From the NCBI GenBank assembly GCA_020849275.1, contig JADLGO010000050.1:1-64000 (forward strand): DNA of 64,000 nt, read 5' to 3'. The first letter of the stretch is position 1. Each line of letters begins with the position of its first letter. Origin of the DNA: Chthonomonadales bacterium. GTDB lineage: Bacteria; Armatimonadota; Chthonomonadetes; Chthonomonadales; CAJBBX01. Below, piece after piece: positions 26,977 to 34,586 of this stretch. The position numbers and the translations under genes are program-made. The notes beneath the pieces were generated by a model that was given only the letters and a program-made list of their open reading frames with translations, was not told the origin of the DNA and did no database searches.

Positions 26977-29325
26977 ATGGACGCCGCCGCCTTTCTCGAG
27001 AGCCTCCGACGCCAGAGGTTCTGCCACGGCCAGATCGCCCACGTACGAACGCTGCCGGCGCGCGCCGCGGACCACGCCGACGTTCCCGGCGGCGTCCACC
27101 CAGCCGTGTGGGCCGCCCTCGAGCGCGCGGGGATACACCGCCTGTACCGCCACCAGGCCGAGGCCATCGCGCGGCTGCGCGAGGGCCACAGCGTCGTCGT
27201 CGTCACCGGCACCGCGAGCGGCAAGACCCTCTGCTACAACGTGCCGGTCGCCGAGACCCTGGCCGACGACCCGATGGCGACGATGCTCTACCTCTTTCCG
27301 ACGAAGGCGCTCACGCAGGACCAGCTTCGCGGCATCGCCCACTTTGAGAGCCCCCAGGATGGCCTGCGCTTCCTCGCGGGCGCCTACGACGGCGACACGC
27401 CCACGCCGCTCCGCCGGCGCCTGCGCGATGGCGCCAACGTGCTGCTGACCAACCCCGACATGCTGCACACGGGCATCCTGCCCAACCACGCCCGCTGGAA
27501 CCGCTTCTTCTCCCACCTCCGGTTCGTGGTGGTGGACGAGGTCCACGCCTACCGCGGAGTGTTCGGATCGCACCTCGCCAACGTGCTGCGCCGCCTGGCG
27601 CGCGTCTGCCGCCACTATGGCGCCGAGCCCCAGTTCGTCTGCTGCTCCGCGACCATCGGCAACCCGAAGGAGCACGCCGAGCGCGTCACCGGCCGGCCGA
27701 TGTGCCTGGTGGCCTGCGACGGCGCGCCGCGCGGCCCCAAGCGGTTCGTGCTGTGGAACCCGCCGCCGCTGGAGGGGGCGGCCGTGGGCCAGGCGGGAAG
27801 CTGGCGCGTGGGCGGCGATCGGCGCAGCGCGCTTGGCGAGGCGGTGCACCTGATGACCTCGCTCGTCAAGGAGGGGGTACAGACGATCGCTTTCGTCCGC
27901 ACGCGCCTGGCCGCCGAGATGATCTTCAAGGACAGCCGCGACTACCTGCGCTCCGTCTCGCGCCGTCTCGCCGACAGCGTGCACGCCTATCGCGGCGGCT
28001 ACCTGCCCGACGAGCGCCGGGAGATCGAGCGGCGCCTGGTGGAGCGCGACATCCTGGGCGTCGCGAGCACGAACGCGCTGGAGCTCGGCATCGACATCGG
28101 CAGCCTCGACGCGTGCATCGTGGTCGGCTATCCCGGCACGGTGGCGAGCCTGTGGCAGCAGGCCGGGCGGGCAGGGCGCGCGGGCGAGGAGGCCGTGGTC
28201 TTCCTTGTGGCGCAGAACGCCCCCATCGACCAGTACCTGATGGCCCACAGCGACTACCTGTTCCAGCAGAGCCCCGAGCAGGCCGTGGTTGACCCGGACA
28301 ACCCGCATGTAGCCGCCGGCCACGTGCGCTGCGCGGTGCAGGAGCTTCCGCTTGGCGCGGAGGAGAGCGCGGAGTTCGGGCCCTATGCCGACGTGATCCT
28401 GGAGGTGCTGGAGGAGGATCTGGCGGTGCGCCGTATTGACGGCCGCTGGTACTGGGCCTGCAGCGATTACCCGGCCACGGAGGTGAGCCTGCGCAACATC
28501 GCCGGTCCCGTCTACACGATCCAGGACGACTCCGCCGGAGCGCGCATCGTGGGCACCATGGACGAGATGAGCGCCCTCTCGCAACTCCACGAGCACGCCG
28601 TCTACCTGCACGGCGCGGAGACCTACTTCGTCAGCCGCCTGGACCTCGGCCAGAAGGTCGCCCACGTGGAGAGGCGCGCTCTCGACTACTACACCCAGTC
28701 GATTCAGGTGTCGCAGATCCGCGTGGACGAGCGCGTGGAGGAGCGCGAGTGGAGTGGCGGTCTGCTCGGCTATGGCGAGGTCACCGTGACCACCTCGATC
28801 CCGATGTTCAAGAAGGTGCGCTTCCACTCGCGCGACAGCCTGGGATGGGAGAAGCTCGACCTGCCGCCGCAGACCCTGGAGACGGTGGCGCTCTGGGCCA
28901 GCCCGCCGCCGATGGCCTCCGAGCGCCTTTCAGAGCGCGGCATGCTGATGGGAGAGGCGCTGGTGGGCATCGCGAACGTGCTGGTGGAGATTGCCCCGAT
29001 CTACGTGATGTGCGATCCGTCGGACATCGGCGTGAGCGTCGACGCCGGAAGCCTGGGGCGCGACGCTCTTTTCCTGTTCGACAGGTTCCCCGGCGGGATG
29101 GGGTACGCCCGCCGCTGCCTGGCGCGCTTCGAGGAGATGATCGGCACGGTGCACACGGTCATCCGCGAGTGCCGCTGCGAGGACGGCTGCCCCTCGTGCG
29201 TCGGCTCGGCGGTGACGGCCTTCGCGATGACGGACCTCGACAGCGCGGTGCGCGGGCGCATCCCGGACAAGGCCGCCGCGCTCCTCCTCCTGGACGCGGT
29301 GCTGGGCGCCGCGCCGCCGGAGTAG
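26977..29325 (+). CDS. DEAD/DEAH helicase, MrfA/YprA type with C-terminal Zn-binding domain
   Basis: The 782-aa protein has helicase motifs in order: YRHQAEAIARLREG (Q-like), TGTASGKTLCYN (I), FPTKAL (Ia), TNPDML (Ib), VVVDEVHAYRG (II), CCSATIGNP (III), STNALELGIDIG (IV/V) and QQAGRAGRAG (VI). The C-terminus contains CRCEDGCPSCVGS, the four-Cys zinc cluster of the DUF1998/MZB domain. The architecture matches Bacillus MrfA, a 3'-5' helicase implicated in mitomycin-C repair. The ATG at 26977 is chosen because the domain begins there. Confidence 0.9.
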   Translation: MDAAAFLESLRRQRFCHGQIAHVRTLPARAADHADVPGGVHPAVWAALERAGIHRLYRHQAEAIARLREGHSVVVVTGTASGKTLCYNVPVAETLADDPMATMLYLFPTKALTQDQLRGIAHFESPQDGLRFLAGAYDGDTPTPLRRRLRDGANVLLTNPDMLHTGILPNHARWNRFFSHLRFVVVDEVHAYRGVFGSHLANVLRRLARVCRHYGAEPQFVCCSATIGNPKEHAERVTGRPMCLVACDGAPRGPKRFVLWNPPPLEGAAVGQAGSWRVGGDRRSALGEAVHLMTSLVKEGVQTIAFVRTRLAAEMIFKDSRDYLRSVSRRLADSVHAYRGGYLPDERREIERRLVERDILGVASTNALELGIDIGSLDACIVVGYPGTVASLWQQAGRAGRAGEEAVVFLVAQNAPIDQYLMAHSDYLFQQSPEQAVVDPDNPHVAAGHVRCAVQELPLGAEESAEFGPYADVILEVLEEDLAVRRIDGRWYWACSDYPATEVSLRNIAGPVYTIQDDSAGARIVGTMDEMSALSQLHEHAVYLHGAETYFVSRLDLGQKVAHVERRALDYYTQSIQVSQIRVDERVEEREWSGGLLGYGEVTVTTSIPMFKKVRFHSRDSLGWEKLDLPPQTLETVALWASPPPMASERLSERGMLMGEALVGIANVLVEIAPIYVMCDPSDIGVSVDAGSLGRDALFLFDRFPGGMGYARRCLARFEEMIGTVHTVIRECRCEDGCPSCVGSAVTAFAMTDLDSAVRGRIPDKAAALLLLDAVLGAAPPE

Positions 29326-29394
29326 CCCTCGGGGTCACACGCACCGCGGTATCATCAGGCCGGCGCAACGTCTCTCGCGAGGAGGTGAGCCACG

Positions 29395-29940
29395 GTGGAC
29401 GACGGGACGCTGATCGCCCGTCTGAACGGCCCGGAATCGGATCGTGTCGAGCGCAAGGAATCGCGGTCCGACGCCGGTCGCGTGCGCGAGGCGATCTGCG
29501 CGTTCGCCAACGACCTGCCCGGCAGCGGCGAGCCAGGGGTCGTCTTCCTCGGCGCGCGGGACGACGGCGCGTGCGTGGGCCTCGTCATCACGGATCGGCT
29601 CCTGCTGCAACTCGCGGACATGGAGGGCGACGGCAACGTCGTCCCTCTCCCCTCCCTCGTCGTTCAGAGGCGCGCGCTCGGCGGCTGCGAGTTGGCCGCC
29701 GTGGCCGACGACGACCGCGCCGAGGACCCCAACCTGCTGGCGATGCTGCGCCACCACCGGAGCCTGATGCCGCTTGCGCAGGAGGCGCGCAAGCCCGTCT
29801 TTCACCGGAAGGCGGCAGACGGGGCGCTCGGCGCTCACGCGACCGCGGTGCGCGGCGCCTTCGCAAAGTTCCGGGACCTCGCGCGGCGGCTCGCCGACGC
29901 CACCGGAGCGCGGTTGCCGCCGGAGCCCACCGAGGGCTGA
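29395..29940 (+). CDS. AlbA_2-like (Schlafen-type) putative DNA-binding protein
   Basis: The GTG at 29395 has GGAGGTGA about 7 bases upstream. The N-terminal ~105 residues look like an AlbA_2 domain: an Arg-Val-Glu-Arg-Lys-Glu start, ICAFANDLPGS, GVVFLGARDDGACVG, and PLPSLVVQRRALGGCELAAV. The tail does not continue the usual V-R-x-G fold. Instead it reads NLLAMLRHHRSLMPLAQEAR, then an alanine-rich ADGALGAHATAV helix-like segment. This could be a true fusion or the result of an old frameshift near 29700. Total 181 aa; function unknown. Confidence 0.6.
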   Translation: MDDGTLIARLNGPESDRVERKESRSDAGRVREAICAFANDLPGSGEPGVVFLGARDDGACVGLVITDRLLLQLADMEGDGNVVPLPSLVVQRRALGGCELAAVADDDRAEDPNLLAMLRHHRSLMPLAQEARKPVFHRKAADGALGAHATAVRGAFAKFRDLARRLADATGARLPPEPTEG

Positions 29941-29941
29941 C

Positions 29942-30931
29942 GTGCATTCACCGCTCGCGCGACCCTGGCCGCCCGAGGCCGCCACCGCGACGATCCGCCC
30001 TGCGCGCAGCCTATCGCGCCGTGAGCTGCTGCTCGCCACGGCCGCGGCTGCCGTGAGCCCCATTCCGTCGCTATCGAGGAGAGAGCCCATGCCCGAGCCG
30101 TTTCGCTATTGCCTGAACACATCGACGCTGCGCGGCTACCACCTGACGCTCGCCGAGCTCGTGGAGGTCGCCGGCGACGCCGGCTACCGGGGCATCGAGC
30201 CCTGGACCGACGAGATCGCCCGACACCGCGACGAGGGCGGCTCGCTGCCGGACCTCGCCGCGCGGATCCGCGATCGCGGCCTCGTCGTCGAGAGCGCGAT
30301 CGGGTTCGCCGAGTGGGTCGTGGACGAGCCGGAGCGCCGCGCGAAGGGCCTGGAGCAGATGCGCCGCGACATGGGGTTGGTGGCCGCGATTGGCGGCACG
30401 CGCATCGCGGCGCCGCCCGCCGGGGCCACCGACGACGCGGGCCTGAGCCTGGTGGCCGCGGCGGAGCGCTATGCCGCCGTCCTGCGCCTTGGCGAGGAGG
30501 CCGGCGTGGCGCCGCAGGTCGAGGTGTGGGGCTTCTCCAGGGCGCTGAGCCGGCTCGGCGACGCGCTCTACGTGGCGGTCGAGAGCGGGCACCCTCGGGC
30601 CTGCGTGCTGCCCGATGTCTATCACCTCTACAAGGGCGGCTCGCCCTTCAGCGGTCTGCGGCTGCTCAGCCCGTCGGCCATCGGCGTCTTCCACGTGAAC
30701 GACTACCGGGCCGACCCGCCGCGCGAGGCCATCCGGGACTCCGATCGCGTGCTCCCGGGCGACGGGATCGCGCCGCTGAGCACGGTAGTTCAGGCGCTCG
30801 CAGCGATCGGGTACCGCGGAGCCCTCTCGCTGGAGCTCTTCAACCCGGCCTACTGGCAGGGCGACCCTCGCGCCGTGGCGCGCAAGGGCCTTGCCGCAGT
30901 GCGCGCCTGCGTCCGCCGCGCCCTCGTCTGA
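29942..30931 (+). CDS. Sugar phosphate isomerase/epimerase (xylose-isomerase-like TIM barrel), Tat signal
   Basis: The 329-aa protein starts at GTG 29942, one base after the upstream stop, with GAGGG 5 bases before. This start includes LSRRELLLATAAAAVSP, a twin-arginine signal, and homologs of this family in related phyla usually carry one. An internal ATG at 30089 also has a strong site (GAGGAGAGAG) and would give a 280-aa cytoplasmic form. The barrel has FRYCLNTSTLRGYHLTL, GYRGIEPWTDEI, VESAIGFAEWVVD, VFHVNDYRADPPRE and GYRGALSLELFN. Substrate unknown. It converges on the TauE gene with a 9-base gap. Confidence 0.75.
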   Translation: MHSPLARPWPPEAATATIRPARSLSRRELLLATAAAAVSPIPSLSRREPMPEPFRYCLNTSTLRGYHLTLAELVEVAGDAGYRGIEPWTDEIARHRDEGGSLPDLAARIRDRGLVVESAIGFAEWVVDEPERRAKGLEQMRRDMGLVAAIGGTRIAAPPAGATDDAGLSLVAAAERYAAVLRLGEEAGVAPQVEVWGFSRALSRLGDALYVAVESGHPRACVLPDVYHLYKGGSPFSGLRLLSPSAIGVFHVNDYRADPPREAIRDSDRVLPGDGIAPLSTVVQALAAIGYRGALSLELFNPAYWQGDPRAVARKGLAAVRACVRRALV

Positions 30932-30940
30932 GGAGGCGCC

Positions 30941-31777
30941 TCAGCGCGGAGCGGCGGTCACGTGCCGGGCCGCCGCGCGGCGCGCCTGGCGGGTGTGGTA
31001 GGTCTGCGCGCCGGAGGCCAGGCCAACCAGGACGAGGAAGAGCGCGAAGGCGCGCTGAAGCCCACGCGGTCGCGCGCCGCGCGCCAGCCGCTGGCCGAGG
31101 GCCATGCCCACCGCGCTGGCGAGCAGGAAGAGCGCGCCGAACCCCCACGCCACGGGAACGCGCCCGTGATAGCCCAGGCTGCCGGTGGCCGCGTTCGCCG
31201 TGATGACCCAGAGCGAGGTGGCGATCGCCCGCTTCACCGGCATGCCCGCCGCGAGCGTGAGCGCCGGCACGATCAGGAAACCGCCCCCCACGCCCACGGC
31301 GCCCGTGAGGAGCCCCACGCCGCCGCCGAGCAGCGCCAGCGGCAGCGGCGCGATGGGCCGTCGGGGCGCCTCCACCGTGTCGGCGGCCGCCTGGCGCGAC
31401 GCGCGGCGGTACATCCCGACGGCGGCAGCCAGCACCGCCACCGTGAACAGCGCCATCTGCGCCGCATCCGGCAGCATCGAGCCCGCGCGCGCGCCGGCGA
31501 AGGCTCCGCCCACGCCGCCGGCCGCAAACAGCGCTGCCGCGCGCGGGTCGGCCTCCTGGCCGGGGCAGCCGCGCGCGGCGCACCGGCGCCAGGCCATCAG
31601 CGCCCCGATCAGGCTCGTGGCGCCCACCACCAGCAGGCTCGTGGCCACCGCTGGCTTGACGGCCAGACCCGCCCCGTACACGAAGCCGGGCAGCGCCAGG
31701 ATGGAGCCGCCCGAGCCGAGCGCGCCCAGCGAGAGGCCGGTCAGGAGCCCGAAAAGCAGCGTCAGCAGTTGCTGCAC
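30941..31777 (-). CDS. TauE/SafE family sulfite/sulfonate exporter
   Basis: The 278-aa protein has about eight transmembrane segments and the two family repeats: LLFGLLTGLSLGALGSGGSI with LAVKPAVATSL, and LGGGVGLLTGAVGVGGGFLI with MPVKRAIATSL. The GTG at 31777 follows GGAG by 7 bases. It sits 49 bases downstream of the persulfide-dioxygenase/rhodanese gene, so it probably exports sulfite or thiosulfate made by that enzyme, as in known blh/TauE operons. Confidence 0.9.
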   Translation of the reverse strand: MQQLLTLLFGLLTGLSLGALGSGGSILALPGFVYGAGLAVKPAVATSLLVVGATSLIGALMAWRRCAARGCPGQEADPRAAALFAAGGVGGAFAGARAGSMLPDAAQMALFTVAVLAAAVGMYRRASRQAAADTVEAPRRPIAPLPLALLGGGVGLLTGAVGVGGGFLIVPALTLAAGMPVKRAIATSLWVITANAATGSLGYHGRVPVAWGFGALFLLASAVGMALGQRLARGARPRGLQRAFALFLVLVGLASGAQTYHTRQARRAAARHVTAAPR

Positions 31778-31826
31778 GGCACGGCTCCGTCTCGTCTGGG
31801 TCTCCGGGCGTCGATGGCGGCCTGTC

Positions 31827-33200
31827 TCAGCGGGAGGCCGCCCACGCGTCCCAGCCTCCCGCGACGTTCGCCACGTCGCGGCGGCCGGCGCGCTGCAGCA
31901 GAGAGCAGGCGATGGACGAACGGTAGCCCGAGCCGCACAGCACGGCGAGCGGGCCCGCGGGTAGCTCGGACAGGCTCTCCGCCAGCCGCCCCAGCGGTAC
32001 GTGGAGCGCCCCATCCGCGTGGCCGGCCGCCCATTCGGAGGGCTCGCGCACGTCCAGCAGAGCCAGCGCGCTCGGCCCGGCGAGCCGCGCGCGGACGGCC
32101 TCCGGCTCCACCTGGAGCACCGTCTCGACCTCGCCGCCCGCCGTGCGCCAGGCGTCCATGCCGCCACGCAGCCAGCCGGCCACGCCCTCGTAGCCCACGC
32201 GGGCCAGGCGCGTGATCGCCTCGTCCTCGCGGCCCGACTCGGCCACCACGAGCACTCCGGCCGCCGGGGGCAGCAGGGACCCGACCCACGGCGCGAACTT
32301 ACCGTCGAGCGGGATGTTGAGCGCGCCCGGAACGTGACTTGCGCCGAACGCCTCGGCTCCCCGGCTGTCCAGCACGAGCAGGCCCCCCTCCGAGAGCTCC
32401 TCGAGCTCGGCCGGCTCCAGCGCACGGGCGGAGCCCATCACCTCGGAGAGCGAGGCGGCCCCTTCGCGGTTTCGCGCCGCGTCGTGCGCGAAGTAGGCCG
32501 GCGCGACCGCCAGGCCCTCCACGGCATAGCGCACGAACCCCGCCTCGTCGCCGGCCTCAACGAAGCGCACGGCCGGGTTCGTCGCGCGCTCGCGCCCGAT
32601 CGTCGAGACGCGCTCGTCCGAGAGCGCCCGCCCGCAGGCCGATCCGGCGCCGTGCGCGGGCCACACCTCCGTCGCGTCCGGCAGCGCGAGCACCCTGTCG
32701 CGCAGCGAGCGGTACATGAGCTCGGCCATCTGCTCGGCCGTGTATCTGCGGCCTCCCACCAGGTCCGGCCGCCCAACGTCGCCTATGAAGAGCGTGTCGC
32801 CGGTGAAGACCAGGCGCGGGCCGGGCTCGCCTGCCACCGAAGCGACGACGCAGACGCTCTCCGGGGTGTGGCCGGGCGTCTCCATGAACCGTAGTGTCAG
32901 GTCGCCCATCGTGATCTCGTCACCGTCGCGCACCCCATGGTGACCGAAGCCAGCGGCTGCCGCAGCGCCGAGATGGATGGTGGCCGCCGCACGGCGAGCG
33001 AGCTCAACATGACCGGAGACGAAGTCGGCGTGCAGGTGCGTCTCGATCACGTGGCGGATTCGCAGCCCGGCCGCGCCGGCATCGTGGATGTACTCGTCCA
33101 CGTCGCGGCGCGGGTCGACGACGGCGGCCTCGCCGTTGTCGCCGCCGATCAGGTACGAGGCGTGGGCCAGGCAGCCCAGGTAGTACGGCTTGAAGTGCAT
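31827..33200 (-). CDS. MBL-fold persulfide dioxygenase-like protein with two rhodanese domains
   Basis: The 457-aa protein has an N-terminal metallo-beta-lactamase domain with THLHADFVSGHVELA, FMETPGHTPES, FTGDTLFIGDVGRPDL and VWPAHGAGSACG, as in ETHE1/Blh persulfide dioxygenases. Two rhodanese domains follow. The first (about 265-345) has AESGRE at the active loop and no cysteine, so it is probably inactive; the second (about 360-457) has VLCGSGYRSS with the catalytic Cys. It oxidises glutathione persulfide to sulfite, which fits the exporter gene downstream. ATG 33200 follows GGGGAG. Confidence 0.9.
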   Translation of the reverse strand: MHFKPYYLGCLAHASYLIGGDNGEAAVVDPRRDVDEYIHDAGAAGLRIRHVIETHLHADFVSGHVELARRAAATIHLGAAAAAGFGHHGVRDGDEITMGDLTLRFMETPGHTPESVCVVASVAGEPGPRLVFTGDTLFIGDVGRPDLVGGRRYTAEQMAELMYRSLRDRVLALPDATEVWPAHGAGSACGRALSDERVSTIGRERATNPAVRFVEAGDEAGFVRYAVEGLAVAPAYFAHDAARNREGAASLSEVMGSARALEPAELEELSEGGLLVLDSRGAEAFGASHVPGALNIPLDGKFAPWVGSLLPPAAGVLVVAESGREDEAITRLARVGYEGVAGWLRGGMDAWRTAGGEVETVLQVEPEAVRARLAGPSALALLDVREPSEWAAGHADGALHVPLGRLAESLSELPAGPLAVLCGSGYRSSIACSLLQRAGRRDVANVAGGWDAWAASR

Positions 33201-33239
33201 CGACTCCCCCCCAACCTTCGTTCGATCGCGCGGATCGCC

Positions 33240-33277
33240 GCCCGGCGCTCGCCGGGTCGGCCCGGCGAGCGCCGGGC
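33240..33277. other. 17-bp perfect inverted repeat in the leader of the persulfide-dioxygenase gene
   Basis: The arm 33240-33256 pairs perfectly with 33261-33277 around the loop TCGG, 40 bases upstream of the minus-strand ATG. Smaller palindromes follow (GCCGGC-GAG-GCCGGC near 33291-33305, TACTC-AG-GAGTA near 33307-33318). The region 33278-33422 holds no gene I can support. Confidence 0.6.
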
Positions 33278-33422
33278 CAACGCCCTGCCGGCGAGGCCGG
33301 CGCATACTCAGGAGTACGCCTCCCGCGCGCCGGCGCTCCCGAAACGGCCGTCATTCGGTGTTGCAGGGCGGATCGCCAGCGCCCAGGCCCTCGGCATCGA
33401 GCGGGCGAGGTCCCTCGGGCGC

Positions 33423-33451
33423 TTGACATTATGATATACCTATGTTACTAT
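33423..33451 (+). promoter_or_regulatory. AT-rich promoter/operator region
   Basis: TTGACA (33423-33428), a 17-base spacer and TACTAT (33446-33451) form a plus-strand promoter in an unusually AT-rich island. The direct repeat CTATGT (33440-33445 and 33448-33453) and an imperfect dyad from ATACC to GTAT overlap it. Related persulfide-dioxygenase operons are controlled by ArsR-type BigR proteins at AT-rich sites, so a shared operator for both directions is plausible. Confidence 0.45.
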
Positions 33452-33555
33452 GTATCCGAGGGCACGGTTCCCTCTTCGGCCAGGCTGCCGCGCTTGGGCG
33501 CGCCATGAGCGACACCGCGGCCCGCCTGGCCCATTGGTTGGCGTGGGGCCGGGGC

Positions 33556-33584
33556 TTGCTGTCGGTCGGCATGGCGGTTATCAT
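33556..33584 (+). promoter_or_regulatory. Second plus-strand promoter before the UGA-containing genes
   Basis: TTGCTG (33556-33561), a 17-base spacer and TATCAT (33579-33584) lie about 70 bases before the GTG at 33655. Confidence 0.45.
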
Positions 33585-33654
33585 TGCCAGGCAGGGAATA
33601 CGCGCGCGATGCCAAACGTATGATTCCAGGCGCGCGGGCGCCGGGGAGGGTGAC

Positions 33655-33843
33655 GTGGGAGATCTGCTGCGATCCAGGGAGCTCCTCTGGACGGTGGTCG
33701 GCATCGGCATCGGGCTGGCGTACAACCGGCTCGGGCTGATGACGGGCAGCACTTGAGGGCTGACGTGCAACCCGTATTTCGCGATGCTCCTGGGCGGCGG
33801 GATCGGGTGGCTACTCGCTCGCGGCGCGAGCGGGCTCGAATGA
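33655..33843 (+). CDS. Candidate selenoprotein: DUF6132-like small membrane protein with in-frame TGA
   Basis: The GTG at 33655 has GGGGAGGG 4 bases upstream. Reading starts MGDLLRSRELLWTVVGIGIG, then GLMTGST, reaches TGA at 33754-33756, and continues in frame as GLTCNPYFAMLLGGGIGWLL to a TGA at 33841. With Sec at position 34 the product is 62 aa with two membrane helices flanking a STUGLTCNPY turn. As I recall, rhodanese-associated small membrane proteins (DUF6132) have GTC-x-IT at this turn, which aligns their Cys with the TGA. If TGA is a stop, only a 33-residue half-protein is made. No clear SECIS hairpin is visible for this gene. Confidence 0.55.
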
Positions 33844-33875
33844 CGCGTGCGGCGCGGCGCGCCGCGAGGTAGGCC

Positions 33876-34073
33876 ATGGACCTTCTGGTGATCGTGGGCG
33901 TGCTCATCGTGTGGGTGGTGCTGCAGCGCTGGGTGCTGCCCCGGCTCGGCGTGCCCACCTGAATGTCGCCCAACACGTGCGCGGAGGATCCGCGCCCTCA
34001 GAGCAAGGTGCCGGCGAGCCCGGCCGGTTCGGGCGAGCATGGCCGTGAAGGGCGAGGCGAGGCCGATGGGTAG
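33876..34073 (+). CDS. Candidate selenoprotein: small membrane protein with in-frame TGA
   Basis: The ATG at 33876 follows GAGGTAGG. It encodes one membrane helix (MDLLVIVGVLIVWVVLQRWV) and LPRLGVPT, then TGA at 33960-33962, then MSPNTC and a polar tail to a TAG at 34071. Read through, it is 65 aa with a U-x5-C pair (GVPTUMSPNTC) right after the helix. A perfect 6-bp hairpin with a G-containing five-base loop starts 16 bases after the TGA. The gene lies between another UGA-containing gene and a thioredoxin-like gene. As a plain ORF it would be a 28-residue helix with no function I can name. Confidence 0.55.
33979..33995 (+). other. SECIS-like hairpin after the in-frame TGA
   Basis: GCGCGG (33979-33984) pairs perfectly with CCGCGC (33990-33995), enclosing the loop AGGAT. 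The loop begins 22 bases after the TGA at 33960-33962, inside the 16-37 base window usual for bacterial SECIS elements, and has G at its second position. Confidence 0.45.
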
Positions 34074-34560
34074 GAAGGCGGCGATCGTGCTGCTGGCCCT
34101 GCTGGCCGCGGCATGGGTGAGCGCCGAGATGATGACGCGGACGTCGCGCGGCGGGCCGACCGCGATGGCCGATGTGGCCATTCGGACACCGGACGGCACG
34201 GTGCGCGTGGGCGACCTGCGCGGCAAGGTGGTGCTCGTCGACTACTGGGCGACGTGGTGCCCTCCCTGCCGCGCCTCGATCCCCGGCATCGAGGCTCTCT
34301 ATCAGCGCTATCGCGACCGCGGGTTCGCGGTGGTCGGCGTCTCGATGGACGACTCGCCGAACGTGGTTCCGCCTTTCATCCAGGAGATGGGCATGACCTA
34401 CCCGGCCGGCCTTCCCGTGGATCGTGAGAAGGCGAACGCGCCGCCCAGCCTGCCAACCATGGTGCTCCTCAACCGCGACGGAGAGGAGATATGGCGGCAG
34501 GAGGGCTTCGCGGAGTCCGTGGAGCAGGAGTTGCGCCGGCAGGTGGAGCAGGCGCTCTGA
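34066..34560 (+). CDS. TlpA-like membrane-anchored thioredoxin
   Basis: The 164-aa protein has an N-terminal membrane anchor (IVLLALLAAAWVSA) and a thioredoxin fold with active site WCPPCR (~64-70), VVGVSMDDSP and the cis-Pro region PSLPTMVLLNRDG. ATG 34066 follows GGCGAGG and overlaps the TAG of the candidate selenoprotein; ATG 34039 is an in-frame alternative. Such proteins reduce or resolve disulfides outside the membrane, e.g. in cytochrome c maturation. Its neighbours suggest service to the small U/C-containing membrane proteins. Confidence 0.9.
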   Translation: MGRKAAIVLLALLAAAWVSAEMMTRTSRGGPTAMADVAIRTPDGTVRVGDLRGKVVLVDYWATWCPPCRASIPGIEALYQRYRDRGFAVVGVSMDDSPNVVPPFIQEMGMTYPAGLPVDREKANAPPSLPTMVLLNRDGEEIWRQEGFAESVEQELRRQVEQAL

Positions 34561-34586
34561 CGCGCGGGCCGCGAGGAGGTCGCCGC

